A DNA stretch of 64,000 bases, taken from Cytophagales bacterium. Its GTDB lineage: Bacteria; Bacteroidota; Bacteroidia; Cytophagales; Flammeovirgaceae. The number at the start of each line of letters is the position of its first letter. The first letter of the stretch is position 1. Where the stretch lies: assembly GCA_025056215.1 (NCBI GenBank), contig JANWWC010000002.1, positions 299,052 through 363,051 of the forward strand, in the 5' to 3' direction. Position numbers and translations under genes: made by a program. Below, in pieces: positions 53,518-62,865 of this stretch. The notes under the pieces were generated by a model. The model was not told the DNA's origin. It ran no database searches and worked only from the letters and a program-made list of their open reading frames with translations.

Positions 53518-53871
53518 TTAAGGAGCATTTGCAGCAATAATATATCGGAAAAGGACAAAATAAAAAGATAAGAAAACACATATTTTGCTAAGCTCTCTAC
53601 TTTCAAGTAGCAAAAAATAATGGGAATGCTTTTCAAAAGAATGTATAAACTTGGAAAATTCGATGATAGGGAAAGAGGAATGAAGAAAATCCGCGTCATT
53701 AGCTATCTGCCAACTAATATTTTTTTCTTCATCGTCAGGTTGAGTTGAAAATTTAGAGATTGCGTTTAATGCAATAGCAGCGCTTGAACTGTATCGAAAA
53801 GACGATACAAATAACAGGCTGATCAGAAATATGATTTTTGCGTACTCCAAATTTTTGAGGTTTTGAGGCAA
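53518..53871 (-). CDS. Hypothetical protein between tpiA and secDF
   Basis: A 117-residue open frame starting 6 nt after tpiA. It has a hydrophobic N-terminal segment (IIFLISLLFVSSFRYSSSAAI) and a hydrophobic C-terminal one (ICVFLSFYFVLFRYIIA), with a polar middle. I do not recognise a family. The tight spacing to tpiA and orientation support it, but its composition is ordinary for AT-rich non-coding DNA and there is no ribosome binding site. Treat it as doubtful. Confidence 0.4.
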   Translation of the reverse strand: MPQNLKNLEYAKIIFLISLLFVSSFRYSSSAAIALNAISKFSTQPDDEEKNISWQIANDADFLHSSFPIIEFSKFIHSFEKHSHYFLLLESRELSKICVFLSFYFVLFRYIIAANAP

Positions 53872-53877
53872 AAATAA

Positions 53878-54633
53878 CTAAAAACTATTCACAATCGCAA
53901 CAAAATCCGATGCTTTTAATGAAGCTCCTCCAATCAGCCCTCCATCTACATCTGCACAAGCAAATAATTCACGAGCGTTTTCAGGTTTGCAACTACCCCC
54001 ATACAAAATTGAAATTCGCTCAGCTATATCAGAACTGTACTTTTTGGCAATCATTTGCCGAACTGCATTGTGCATTTCTTGGGCTTGCGCTGTAGTAGCA
54101 GTAAGTCCTGTGCCAATTGCCCAGACGGGCTCATAAGCAATCACAATTTTAAAAAAATGTTCGGCAGATAAATGGAACAAACTTTCTTCTAACTGACGTT
54201 CAACTACTGAAATATGAACACCTGCTTGACGTTCTTCTTTTACCTCTCCTACGCAGAAAATGGGTATTAAGTTGTTTTCTAAAGCTATTTTTACTTTTTG
54301 CGCTAATTCTGCATTCGATTCTTTGAAGTACTCTCGTCGTTCGCTATGTCCTAAGATTACGTATTCTACTCCATACGATCTTAGCATCGGAGCAGAAACT
54401 TCTCCTGTATATGCACCTGAAGGTTGGGTGTAACAATTTTGAGCTCCTGTTTTAATAGAGCTTCCGTCAAGAACTCGTTTGACTTCAGAAATGTGGACAA
54501 AAGGAACACATAAAACGACCTCTGTATTTGAAGGAACACTCACAAGCTGATTTTTGACTGCCTCTGCCAAAGCAATAGCGCTACTTTTATCTGTATTCAT
54601 TTTCCAATTGCCAGCAACAATTCGTTTTCTCAT
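53878..54633 (-). CDS. tpiA: Triosephosphate isomerase
   Basis: A 251-residue glycolytic and gluconeogenic (beta/alpha)8 enzyme that interconverts DHAP and glyceraldehyde 3-phosphate. Catalytic residues are intact: Lys in AGNWKMN, His in ILGHSERRE, Glu in AYEPVWAIGTG, and the phosphate-binding ILYGGS and GLIGGASL loops. It is first in a minus-strand unit that may include the hypothetical gene and secDF. A near-perfect -7 box is found 20-30 nt before its ATG. Confidence 0.97.
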   Translation of the reverse strand: MRKRIVAGNWKMNTDKSSAIALAEAVKNQLVSVPSNTEVVLCVPFVHISEVKRVLDGSSIKTGAQNCYTQPSGAYTGEVSAPMLRSYGVEYVILGHSERREYFKESNAELAQKVKIALENNLIPIFCVGEVKEERQAGVHISVVERQLEESLFHLSAEHFFKIVIAYEPVWAIGTGLTATTAQAQEMHNAVRQMIAKKYSSDIAERISILYGGSCKPENARELFACADVDGGLIGGASLKASDFVAIVNSF

Positions 54634-54658
54634 AAAACCACTTTTTAAATATGCTCCA

Positions 54659-54666
54659 CAAACTTA
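54659..54666 (-). promoter_or_regulatory. Putative -7 box of tpiA
   Basis: Minus-strand TAAGTTTG matches TAnnTTTG exactly, about 26-33 nt before the ATG. No consensus -33 element sits at the right distance. A second candidate further upstream is TTTG-N20-TAGATTTT. Confidence 0.4.
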
Positions 54667-54776
54667 TGGAAAATCTAATATCTATAAGAGTCTTGTACAA
54701 AAATTATTCATCTTTCCCAAAGAGTCGCATCATCAGAAAAATTTTTCATTTTTGTAAAGATTTTACCTAACAAAGA

Positions 54777-55907
54777 ATGTTTTTTTATCTACAACATACT
54801 GATAATCAGAGCAAAGCCCGTGCAGGAGAAATTCATACTGAACATGGAATTATTCAGACTCCTATTTTTATGCCAGTAGGTACAGCGGGTACTGTTAAAG
54901 CAGTTCATCAACGAGAACTTATCGAAGAAATTGGCGCACAAATTATTTTGAGCAACACATACCATCTGTATTTGCGCCCAGGAACTTTTGTAATAGAAAA
55001 AGCTGGCGGATTACACTGTTTTAATGGATGGAATCGCCCTATCCTTACAGATAGCGGAGGATATCAAGTATTTTCATTAGCAGAAAATAGAAAAATCACG
55101 GAAGAAGGCGTAATTTTTAAATCTCATATCGATGGTTCTAAACATATTTTTACGCCTGAAAACATTATTGATATTCAAAGAAGTATTGGCGCCGATATTA
55201 TCATGGCTTTCGACGAGTGCCCACCCTATCCTTCCGAATATGGATACGCTAAAAAATCCATGGAACTCACACATCGGTGGCTAACGCGTTGTATTCATCA
55301 ATTTGATAATACTACTTCCCGTTATTCACATCGACAAGTTTTGTTCCCTATCGTACAAGGAAGCACTTATAAAGACTTGCGAAAATGCGCTGCCGAATGG
55401 ATTGCCTCTTTAAACCGAGAAGGCAACGCTATCGGGGGACTTTCTGTAGGAGAACCTCCTGAAAAAATGTACGAAATAACCGCCTTAGTGTGCGAAATTC
55501 TCCCTGAAAACAAGCCTCGCTACCTTATGGGAGTAGGAACGCCTGCCAATATTTTAGAGTGCATTGCCTTAGGAGTAGATATGTTCGACTGCGTGATGCC
55601 TACGCGCAATGCTCGAAATGGAATGCTTTTTACTACCCAAGGCATCATTAACATTCGAAATGCTAAATGGGCAACCGATTTTTCTCCAATTGACGAGTCT
55701 TTAGGCGGATATGTAAGCACGCATTACACAAAAGCCTACCTTCGCCATCTAATTCACTCAAAAGAAATTCTTGGAGCACAAATTGCTTCTATTCAGAATC
55801 TTACATTTTATTTGTGGTTGGTTCGGCAAGCCCGCCAACATATCTTACAAGGAGACTTTATGGCTTGGAAAAATGCTATTTTGCCACAAATCATGCAAAG
55901 GCTTTAA
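54777..55907 (+). CDS. tgt: tRNA-guanine transglycosylase (zinc-ligand-free variant)
   Basis: A 376-residue TGT that replaces guanine 34 by preQ1 in GU(N)-anticodon tRNAs. The catalytic nucleophile Asp is in DCVMPTRNARNG, the general acid Asp in LTDSGGYQVFSL, and the TIM-barrel markers FMPVGTAGTVKAV, SNTYHLYLRPG and IGGLSVGE are intact. The usual C-terminal zinc site C-x-C-x2-C...H is missing: the segment reads SLGGYVSTHYTKAYLRHL, and the later His is replaced in SIQNLTFYL. It probably acts as the other half of the queuosine pathway with queA at 37 kb. It is followed by argH after 27 nt. Confidence 0.95.
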   Translation: MFFYLQHTDNQSKARAGEIHTEHGIIQTPIFMPVGTAGTVKAVHQRELIEEIGAQIILSNTYHLYLRPGTFVIEKAGGLHCFNGWNRPILTDSGGYQVFSLAENRKITEEGVIFKSHIDGSKHIFTPENIIDIQRSIGADIIMAFDECPPYPSEYGYAKKSMELTHRWLTRCIHQFDNTTSRYSHRQVLFPIVQGSTYKDLRKCAAEWIASLNREGNAIGGLSVGEPPEKMYEITALVCEILPENKPRYLMGVGTPANILECIALGVDMFDCVMPTRNARNGMLFTTQGIINIRNAKWATDFSPIDESLGGYVSTHYTKAYLRHLIHSKEILGAQIASIQNLTFYLWLVRQARQHILQGDFMAWKNAILPQIMQRL

Positions 55908-55934
55908 TCTCCTAAAATAAAATACACAATCGAC

Positions 55935-57272
55935 ATGAAACTTTGGCAAAAGCACTTCGAAACCGATAAAATGATTGAAAAATTTACTATCGGAACAGAC
56001 CGCGAAACAGATATCTTTTTAGCACCTTACGACATTCTTGCTTCTTTAGCACATGCCCACATGATTACATCGATTGGGTTACTCTCTCAAGAAGAGCTAA
56101 AAGCAATTCGAAAAGAACTTTTGTTGATGTATCAACAAATCAAAAATGGCACTTTTTCGATTGAACCTCCTTTAGAAGACATTCATTCCAAAATTGAGTT
56201 TGTCTTAACCCAAAAATTAGGGGAAACTGGTAAAAAAATTCATAGTGGACGCTCTCGAAACGACCAAGTGCTCACAGCTCTCAAACTTTATATAAGAGCA
56301 GAAATAAGGCAAATCACTCATCTTGTACACCAACTTTTCGAGGTACTACTCGAACGCGCGCAATCTTTTCAAGATGTGCTCATGCCAGGTTATACGCACT
56401 TACAGGTAGCTATGCCTTCTTCTTTCGGATTGTGGTTTAGCGCATATGCCGAAAGCCTCACGGATGACCTTTTGGTCATGCAAGCTGCCTATAGAGTAGC
56501 TAATCAAAATCCGTTAGGTTCAGCTGCAGGCTACGGAACATCTTTTCCGCTCAATCGCCAAATGACTACCGAACTTCTCGGCTTCGAAACCATGAACTAC
56601 AACGTTATAAATGCGCAGTTCACAAGAGGAAAAACAGAAAAAATTTTAGGCTTTGCACTCAATAGTATTGCTTCTACTTTAAGCCGCTTGGCAATGGATA
56701 TCTGCTTGTACAGTGGTGCAAACTATAACTTCTGGAAACTACCTGATGAGCTCACAACAGGCTCGAGTATTATGCCTCACAAAAAAAATCCTGATGTTTT
56801 CGAACTCATTCGCGGAAAATGCAATCAAATTACGGCTTTCTCTAATGAAGTAAGCCTTATTATGAACAACCTACCTTCTGGATATCATAGAGAAATGCAG
56901 ATTATAAAACAACCACTTATCAATGCTATCACCCAACTCAAAGATTGTTTAGAAATGACACTCTATGCTATTCCGCGTTTGGAAATCAATCGACGCGCTA
57001 TAGAAAGCGATTGTTATCGATATATGTTTAGCGTAGAATTAGTTCATGAATTCGTCAAAAAAGGACTTTCTTTTCGAGATGCTTACCAAAAAGTGTCACA
57101 ACTTATTGAAAATCAAGAATACGAAGAAATAAAAACTATTCATCATACTCACGAAGGAAGCATTGGAAATTTGTGCTTAGAAAAAATTAGGGAAAAAATC
57201 GACCGAATTATTACCGATTTTCAATTTCATATTGCAATTTCAGCAGAAGAAAAATTGACACTTGAAAACTAA
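55935..57272 (+). CDS. argH: Argininosuccinate lyase
   Basis: A 445-residue fumarase/aspartase-superfamily enzyme that cleaves argininosuccinate to arginine and fumarate, the last step of arginine synthesis. Family signatures are SGRSRNDQVLTALKLYI, PGYTHLQVAMPSSFGLW (catalytic His) and the flexible loop GSSIMPHKKNPDVFELIRG (catalytic Ser and Lys). The N-terminus MKLWQKHFETD is usual for Bacteroidota. No other arg gene is adjacent. It is likely cotranscribed with tgt (27 nt upstream) and the response regulator (7 nt downstream). Confidence 0.95.
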   Translation: MKLWQKHFETDKMIEKFTIGTDRETDIFLAPYDILASLAHAHMITSIGLLSQEELKAIRKELLLMYQQIKNGTFSIEPPLEDIHSKIEFVLTQKLGETGKKIHSGRSRNDQVLTALKLYIRAEIRQITHLVHQLFEVLLERAQSFQDVLMPGYTHLQVAMPSSFGLWFSAYAESLTDDLLVMQAAYRVANQNPLGSAAGYGTSFPLNRQMTTELLGFETMNYNVINAQFTRGKTEKILGFALNSIASTLSRLAMDICLYSGANYNFWKLPDELTTGSSIMPHKKNPDVFELIRGKCNQITAFSNEVSLIMNNLPSGYHREMQIIKQPLINAITQLKDCLEMTLYAIPRLEINRRAIESDCYRYMFSVELVHEFVKKGLSFRDAYQKVSQLIENQEYEEIKTIHHTHEGSIGNLCLEKIREKIDRIITDFQFHIAISAEEKLTLEN

Positions 57273-57279
57273 AAATAAT

Positions 57280-57642
57280 ATGGCACAACAAGTTTTAATA
57301 GTAGATGATTCTCTCTATATGCGTACTATCATCAAAGATACTTTGGTAGCAGAAGGCTTTGAAGTGGTAGGACAAGCAGCCACCGGCGAAAGTGCTATCG
57401 ATTTAGCTCTCGAACTTCAGCCCGACCTTATCACGTTAGACAATATTTTGCCCGACATGTTAGGATTAGATGTTTTAAAAGTCCTCAAAAAAGAAAATAT
57501 TAAATCTAAAATTATTTTTATAAGTGCTGTGGGACAGCAATCTGTTATCCAAGAAGGAATGAGCATAGGAGCAGACGCTTATTTAGTCAAACCCTTTACG
57601 AATCAACAACTTATCGATACTATCAGAAATGTTCTGAAATAA
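57280..57642 (+). CDS. CheY-like single-domain response regulator
   Basis: A 120-residue stand-alone receiver domain. The acidic pocket is VDDS near residues 8-11, the phospho-acceptor Asp is in TLDNILPDMLG (about residue 53), the conserved Thr/Ser position is the S of FISAV, and the Lys is in LVKPFT. There is no output domain, so it works through protein contacts, as in chemotaxis- or gliding-type pathways or phosphorelays. A TTG upstream would extend it across the argH stop; the ATG is preferred. It ends at a strong hairpin. Confidence 0.92.
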   Translation: MAQQVLIVDDSLYMRTIIKDTLVAEGFEVVGQAATGESAIDLALELQPDLITLDNILPDMLGLDVLKVLKKENIKSKIIFISAVGQQSVIQEGMSIGADAYLVKPFTNQQLIDTIRNVLK

Positions 57643-57670
57643 CACCTGACAATGTTTTTTGTCAGGTGTT
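57641..57670. terminator. Bidirectional terminator between response regulator and T9SS cargo gene
   Basis: Perfect 12-bp stem AACACCTGACAA/TTGTCAGGTGTT with a 6-nt T-rich loop, between convergent genes. It overlaps the response-regulator stop codon and ends 5 nt from the T9SS gene's stop. Confidence 0.85.
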
Positions 57671-57675
57671 TAAAT

Positions 57676-60600
57676 TTATTCTTTTAGTACACTAATAATC
57701 TTAATTCCTTGTCCACTCGACACTTTAACAAAATATCTACCTGCCGGGAAGTTGCTCAAGTTTATATAAGGTAGTTGGTTGGAAGAAGCAACATAACTCG
57801 AAAGTGTCTCTCCAAGGACGTTTACCACGCTAACCGAAACTTTTTCGAACGCTTTAGCCCAATCAAAGTACAATTTATCCCGCGTCGGATTAGGGTACGC
57901 TATTACCCATTCAACATTAGATGGCAAATAAAAACCAAGCGGAGTTTCATTTACATCGTTAATTGTAATTGTAAATACTTTTTCGAAAGAAAGCCCTCCG
58001 TTATCTGTTACACGTACCCGAATTGAATATGAATTTTTTAGCTCATAATCAAATACTTGGGCTGCTTTAAGTTGATTTCCTACAATTGAAAAAGAAGCAT
58101 TATCTGTACTTCCTGTACCACTTACTAAACTAAATGTAAACGTATCGCCAGTATTAGGATCTATGGCAGAGAACGTACCAACTACATCTCCTATTTGATT
58201 ATTCTCGTTAATAGCAGATTGTGAGAGTAAAATGTTTGTGGGAGCTTGATTAGGCACCACCACTGTAATACTCTTCGCAACTGAATCTACACAAGAACCT
58301 TGCACTACGCGAAGTTTTACACTATAAGTGTTAGCACTCGTATAAACAAAAGAAACAACTGTATCTCGATCGGTAGTTAGATCGTAAGTTCCATCCCCAT
58401 TGAAATCCCATGCATAGGTAGCTCCTGTAGGAAGAGTAAGCCCTTTAAAGTAAATTTTTTGTCCGACATGAAGCGTGCCACTTACAGAAAAATCAATAAT
58501 AGGCACACTGCCAATCACAATTGTTTTTATAATACTATCGTAATCATAATTATTAGAAGTAATTTTTAGTTTTACGTGATAAGTTCCAGGAGAAAATACA
58601 TATGAAACATTCTGATTAACTGTATTTTGCACCAAATCTGTAACACCATCTCCGTTAAAATCCCATTCGGCACTTCTAAAAAAGTCGTTCCAATCGTATT
58701 GAGTGCTATCAAAAAATACAAGAGAATCTTTTCTGCATAAATCAGGTTGCCGATAAGTAAAATCAGCTTTTATGAACTCCGAACAACCAATTGCAATTAC
58801 TCGATATTCGACAGGTAGCCCTGTAGTAGTGTAATCATACCAAATCGTAGGTGGAATAGGACGCGATGCTATAAGACCTGGATAGCCCAAATCGGAAGTA
58901 AGAACAGTATCTAAGGCTTTCATCGGACGGTAAGCAATTAGTTTCCAAGTAGTATCTCCAGTAAGATTTCTCCTTTCTACTCGAAACCCTATTTCAAAAG
59001 AGCTTGTATCCGTCCACGAAATGCGCGTTCTCCCTAAGTGCGGCTCTGGAGTTACTTGCAAATTAAAAGGCTGCGTAGGTTTTATAGTAGGACAAGAAGC
59101 AATGAATTCAGGAGTTGTACTGTACTGAGTAGGGTTGGTTCCCCATATTTGCGCCGAAATGTTATTAACCCATGCAGCACCTTTTATAATATTAGCAGGT
59201 TTTGGATAATGACCTACAGCACCAGAAGGAATTATGTTTTTATATGTAAGCATTCCTAACACATGTACATCGTAACCTGCCATATACGATGGCTCTCCTG
59301 ATAATTGTTGATATCGATTTCGAGTAATTGCCCAGTCGAAAATTTCTACATCGCCATGGCGTTGGCACAAAATACCTTCTCCATCATTGCCAGGATGTGA
59401 ACCAGTAGAATTAAACCAGTTGCTATCAATCCACATAGATTTTCCTGAAAGGTCAAAAGCGCGAGAAAGATTGTCATCAATTTCATTGGCTACAAGAGAA
59501 CCATCTAATGTAAGTATCGCACTTGGCAATCCGTAAATAGTATTATCTTGGTCTAAAAAGTCGCGTTTATTGCGATTTCTTTTAATGATTACCCACTCGC
59601 CAGAGATTTCATAACCTTTTTGTCCGTGACTATACACAAAGTTATCTTGCACGATTATGTTAGGAAGATAATAAGGACTTGTGGAAGAAACCGTTTTGCG
59701 CTGTAGAACACTCACTTGCCCCGTAAGTTGTTTGTTAATATCAATTCCGATTGTTTTAGCATAATCGAACAATATTTCTCGATGCCCTAGACGGTTGTTG
59801 CGATCGTATGTTAGCTGCGTGTAAAGAAAGTTTTTATTAGGCTTAGGAATTGAATTATTTGCCACAAAAATATTACTGCCATACACAGTAAGTCTTCCCA
59901 CAAAGCGATAAGTATGATAAAAATCAGGCTCGTTGTAAGCTTCGATTACTTCTCCAGGCTGGCTTTGAGCATAAATCCAACTTTTTTTAGTATAATCAAT
60001 TTGGTCTACGAAAGGGGTTGCATTATTAAACTGACAACCAAAAATTACGATATTAGAAGGAGCGCCTTCAAAGGTAGCTTCAAAGCCATTGCTGTTGCCT
60101 CGAGCCCCGCAAAAAATATCTAAGAAATGAGTACCGTCAGGTTTTCGCGCTCCCCATGGAGTGCCTGTTTTCACGAAGCGAGATTCCCATGCGCGCCGTT
60201 GTGTAACGCTAAATCCTATCGTATCATAACGCGTATTCCATTCGAGTTGCATTCCCATATATACGATAGCTCCTTCAAAATCTATCCAACAAACGCCTAC
60301 ATTTTTAATATCTTTTAGTTGTTCTGTAGGACTTCCTGGCATAATTCCTACTAAGTTCCAACGTCCAGGAACTTCTCCCTGTCCTAAAATTCTCCATTGT
60401 GTTACAGAGTCTCGAAGTGTTCTAGTAGTGTTAGCATTCACGTAATTTGATGCTCGCAATACAGTATCTCTTCCTACTTCTCTAATAAAAACATCGTTAG
60501 AATCTAATTCATTGCGAATAAATATAGAAGTATCGCCTGCCACTCCATTAGTTACTACTTCAAAACGAAAAACTCTGAAACCTCCTGAAATGGAATCTAG

Positions 60601-61455
60601 CCCAGCAGGAGCTACAAAACGTTGATTACTGCTCACAAAGTTAGCTGCGCGAATAACAGTTGAATCAATAGTAATAGTTAAAGAAGAACGCGGAATATCA
60701 TAGATTTCATACTTTGAAGTATCAGCTACACTTCCTCCGCCGTTGATTCGATTTTCATAGACGATTCGCAATACCGTTCCACTGTTTACGAAACTATAGC
60801 CTGAAGGGCTACCTGGAGAAAGCCTTCTGTCAGTTGTATTCACGTAAGTAGGAGCGCGAACTACTACTGAATCTCGGTAACTGATGCTCGATAAAGGAGC
60901 TAGATTTCTTTCAAATCGGGAAGTGTCTGGAAGAGTATTGTTCGGAAGAACAGCATTTCTTACATTTTCGATAAATCTGATTTTAATAGCAGGCTTTCTT
61001 ATATTTACTTTTCTAAAAGGAAATATGAACTTGGTTCCTAAATTCATGGTTCCATCTTCGTTTTTGGTAGCTAAACTATCGGAGGTAGGTTTTTCGCCCA
61101 TCAGCACTACTCCACTTTTTAGCATCAAGCCTCGCGAGTGAACAGAGTCTTCGGGAAATCCTCCTGTAAGTGTATCTGCGAAATTATAAATACCCGCAGG
61201 ATAATATAGAACTCCTCCTCCTTGGGCATATAGTACATCGCGCGCGTGTTCAAACTTTTCAAACAAAGTAGCATTCGGCTTACCAGGAATAGAATATGTC
61301 GCCATATTGATACGATGATGCCATTTGATGGAGTCTGTCCAGGCAGGATATCCTTCTTGAGCGTAAAATTCTGCTATCGGATTTTGCGAGAATATTTTTT
61401 GAGATGTACAGCTAAAAAACACTACAAACCAACTTATTAGTAATCGAATTTTCAT
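57676..61455 (-). CDS. T9SS-secreted beta-helix protein with PKD and cadherin-like domains
   Basis: About 1259 residues. Signal peptide (cleaved near KIFSQ); an N-terminal right-handed beta-helix/pectate-lyase-like module with FEHARDVLYAQGGGVLYYPAGIYNF (residues about 65-95) and repeated turn motifs such as NIVIFGCQFNN and NIIVQDNFVYSHG up to about residue 760; a fibronectin-III-like segment with RISWTDTSS; two PKD domains (EWDFNGDGVTD, YAWDFNGDGTYD); a cadherin-like domain (ENNQIGDVVGTFSAIDPNTGD...DVNETP); and a T9SS sorting domain (YPNPTRDKLYFDW...FPAGRYFVKV). It is probably a surface polysaccharide-degrading or polysaccharide-binding protein; the catalytic residues are not identified. The ATG giving MKIRLLISWF is preferred over one 18 nt upstream, which would sit at the transcript start. 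Confidence 0.88.
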   Translation of the reverse strand: MKIRLLISWFVVFFSCTSQKIFSQNPIAEFYAQEGYPAWTDSIKWHHRINMATYSIPGKPNATLFEKFEHARDVLYAQGGGVLYYPAGIYNFADTLTGGFPEDSVHSRGLMLKSGVVLMGEKPTSDSLATKNEDGTMNLGTKFIFPFRKVNIRKPAIKIRFIENVRNAVLPNNTLPDTSRFERNLAPLSSISYRDSVVVRAPTYVNTTDRRLSPGSPSGYSFVNSGTVLRIVYENRINGGGSVADTSKYEIYDIPRSSLTITIDSTVIRAANFVSSNQRFVAPAGLDSISGGFRVFRFEVVTNGVAGDTSIFIRNELDSNDVFIREVGRDTVLRASNYVNANTTRTLRDSVTQWRILGQGEVPGRWNLVGIMPGSPTEQLKDIKNVGVCWIDFEGAIVYMGMQLEWNTRYDTIGFSVTQRRAWESRFVKTGTPWGARKPDGTHFLDIFCGARGNSNGFEATFEGAPSNIVIFGCQFNNATPFVDQIDYTKKSWIYAQSQPGEVIEAYNEPDFYHTYRFVGRLTVYGSNIFVANNSIPKPNKNFLYTQLTYDRNNRLGHREILFDYAKTIGIDINKQLTGQVSVLQRKTVSSTSPYYLPNIIVQDNFVYSHGQKGYEISGEWVIIKRNRNKRDFLDQDNTIYGLPSAILTLDGSLVANEIDDNLSRAFDLSGKSMWIDSNWFNSTGSHPGNDGEGILCQRHGDVEIFDWAITRNRYQQLSGEPSYMAGYDVHVLGMLTYKNIIPSGAVGHYPKPANIIKGAAWVNNISAQIWGTNPTQYSTTPEFIASCPTIKPTQPFNLQVTPEPHLGRTRISWTDTSSFEIGFRVERRNLTGDTTWKLIAYRPMKALDTVLTSDLGYPGLIASRPIPPTIWYDYTTTGLPVEYRVIAIGCSEFIKADFTYRQPDLCRKDSLVFFDSTQYDWNDFFRSAEWDFNGDGVTDLVQNTVNQNVSYVFSPGTYHVKLKITSNNYDYDSIIKTIVIGSVPIIDFSVSGTLHVGQKIYFKGLTLPTGATYAWDFNGDGTYDLTTDRDTVVSFVYTSANTYSVKLRVVQGSCVDSVAKSITVVVPNQAPTNILLSQSAINENNQIGDVVGTFSAIDPNTGDTFTFSLVSGTGSTDNASFSIVGNQLKAAQVFDYELKNSYSIRVRVTDNGGLSFEKVFTITINDVNETPLGFYLPSNVEWVIAYPNPTRDKLYFDWAKAFEKVSVSVVNVLGETLSSYVASSNQLPYINLSNFPAGRYFVKVSSGQGIKIISVLKE

Positions 61456-61480
61456 TTTCACATTCATTTTCAAATAATTT

Positions 61481-61511
61481 CAAACTTACGAAAAAATAAA
61501 ATTTGAACAAA
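61481..61511 (-). promoter_or_regulatory. Consensus sigma-A promoter of the beta-helix T9SS gene
   Basis: Minus-strand TTTG, exactly 19 nt, TAAGTTTG: both elements match. The predicted transcript start is about 20 nt before the ATG at 61455. Confidence 0.65.
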
Positions 61512-61626
61512 AATATTCTGCAAAAAAAGAACAATTACACTTTGGCTCGATAATGTGCTCTTAATCAAAACACGAAGCCTATTACATTTGGGATTATGAA
61601 AACTTACCAAAATACCCTAATAAAAA

Positions 61627-62835
61627 TTATAAGTTGCGCGGATAACAAAAATAATGCTTAGTTACTACGCGACAGAGAGCTTCTATATTAGGTAAATCTG
61701 ATGCTTTGGTTACATCAAGGAGAAAATCGTTTTTATGCCGAATTAAAATATTTTGAGCATCAGAGACATATCCTGCATTTGAAATCGTAGAACTCTCCCA
61801 AAAAAAAGAAGCTTCTTCTTGATCGAAACACAGTTTGTTTCGAATCTTTTCAATCTTTTCCAAAATATGAGCTTCAGAAAAAGGAGACGATGAAATTTCC
61901 ATTCGAAACAAATTTCTTTTTAAAAACATCTGACAAAGAGTTTTTAAAATAAAGTCTTTTTCGAACTGCCAATTTTTAACATTTGCCCAAATATCATAAT
62001 CGTCTAATGTTAAAAACTGACGAACTATTTCGGCAAAAGACAAGTTTTCTGCATTCAAAAAAAATTCAAGGTTTTTAGTAATTGACAAAGAATAACCATT
62101 TACCCATAAATCTTTTGCCCGCTTCATAATCTTGATAAGCATGCGTTCTGCACTGAGAGTCGTTTTGTGTAAATAAACTTGCCAGTACATCAGACGGCGC
62201 GCATTTAAAAAATTTTCTATGCTATAAATCCCTTTTTCTTCTACTACAATTGTGTCGTTTACAATGTCGAGCATTTGAATAATTCTGTCAAAACCTACTT
62301 TCCCTTCTACCACTCCTGTAAAATAGACATCGCGCTGAAGATAATCGAGTCTATCCATATCCAATTGCGAAGAAACTAATTGATGAAAAAAGTGGCGGGA
62401 ATAAGTATCTTCAAAAATTTGAATGGCTAAGTTTAGTTTTCCTTCAAACTCTTCGTTAAGAAGATACATAACTTGAAGAGACATCTTTTCATGGTTCAAA
62501 TTAGGCAGTAATACAGATTCTAAAACGTGTGAAAACGGACCATGTCCAATATCGTGCAAAAGAATTGCTAATAGAGCAGCTTCGTATTCTTGCTCAGAAA
62601 TAAAATGACCCTTATTGCGCAACATATCTAATGCAATAGTCATTAGATGCATCGCTCCAATAGCATGATGAAAGCGCGTATGAATAGCACCCGGATACAC
62701 AAATTCTGCTAATCCTAACTGTCTAATTCTGCGCAAGCGCTGAAAATAAGAATGGTTAATAACTTCTAATATTAAAGGAGACGATATGGAAATAAAACCA
62801 TGAACAGGGTCATTAATAATTTTTTTAATTTTCAT
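61627..62835 (-). CDS. HD-domain phosphohydrolase (dNTPase-like, COG1078)
   Basis: A 402-residue HD-superfamily metal-dependent phosphohydrolase. The metal-binding histidines and aspartate are in AIHTRFHHAIGAMHL and LLHDIGHGPFSHVLE, and a later aspartate is in SQLDMDRLDYLQRD. The opening IINDPVHGFISIS and the LRRIRQLGLAEFVYPGA segment are typical of this family, which includes dNTP triphosphohydrolase relatives. The substrate here is not known. It may be cotranscribed with the sensor kinase that ends 30 nt upstream on the same strand. Confidence 0.88.
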   Translation of the reverse strand: MKIKKIINDPVHGFISISSPLILEVINHSYFQRLRRIRQLGLAEFVYPGAIHTRFHHAIGAMHLMTIALDMLRNKGHFISEQEYEAALLAILLHDIGHGPFSHVLESVLLPNLNHEKMSLQVMYLLNEEFEGKLNLAIQIFEDTYSRHFFHQLVSSQLDMDRLDYLQRDVYFTGVVEGKVGFDRIIQMLDIVNDTIVVEEKGIYSIENFLNARRLMYWQVYLHKTTLSAERMLIKIMKRAKDLWVNGYSLSITKNLEFFLNAENLSFAEIVRQFLTLDDYDIWANVKNWQFEKDFILKTLCQMFLKRNLFRMEISSSPFSEAHILEKIEKIRNKLCFDQEEASFFWESSTISNAGYVSDAQNILIRHKNDFLLDVTKASDLPNIEALCRVVTKHYFCYPRNL

Positions 62836-62865
62836 GCAACTAAATTTTAAAAAAACTCACGACGT

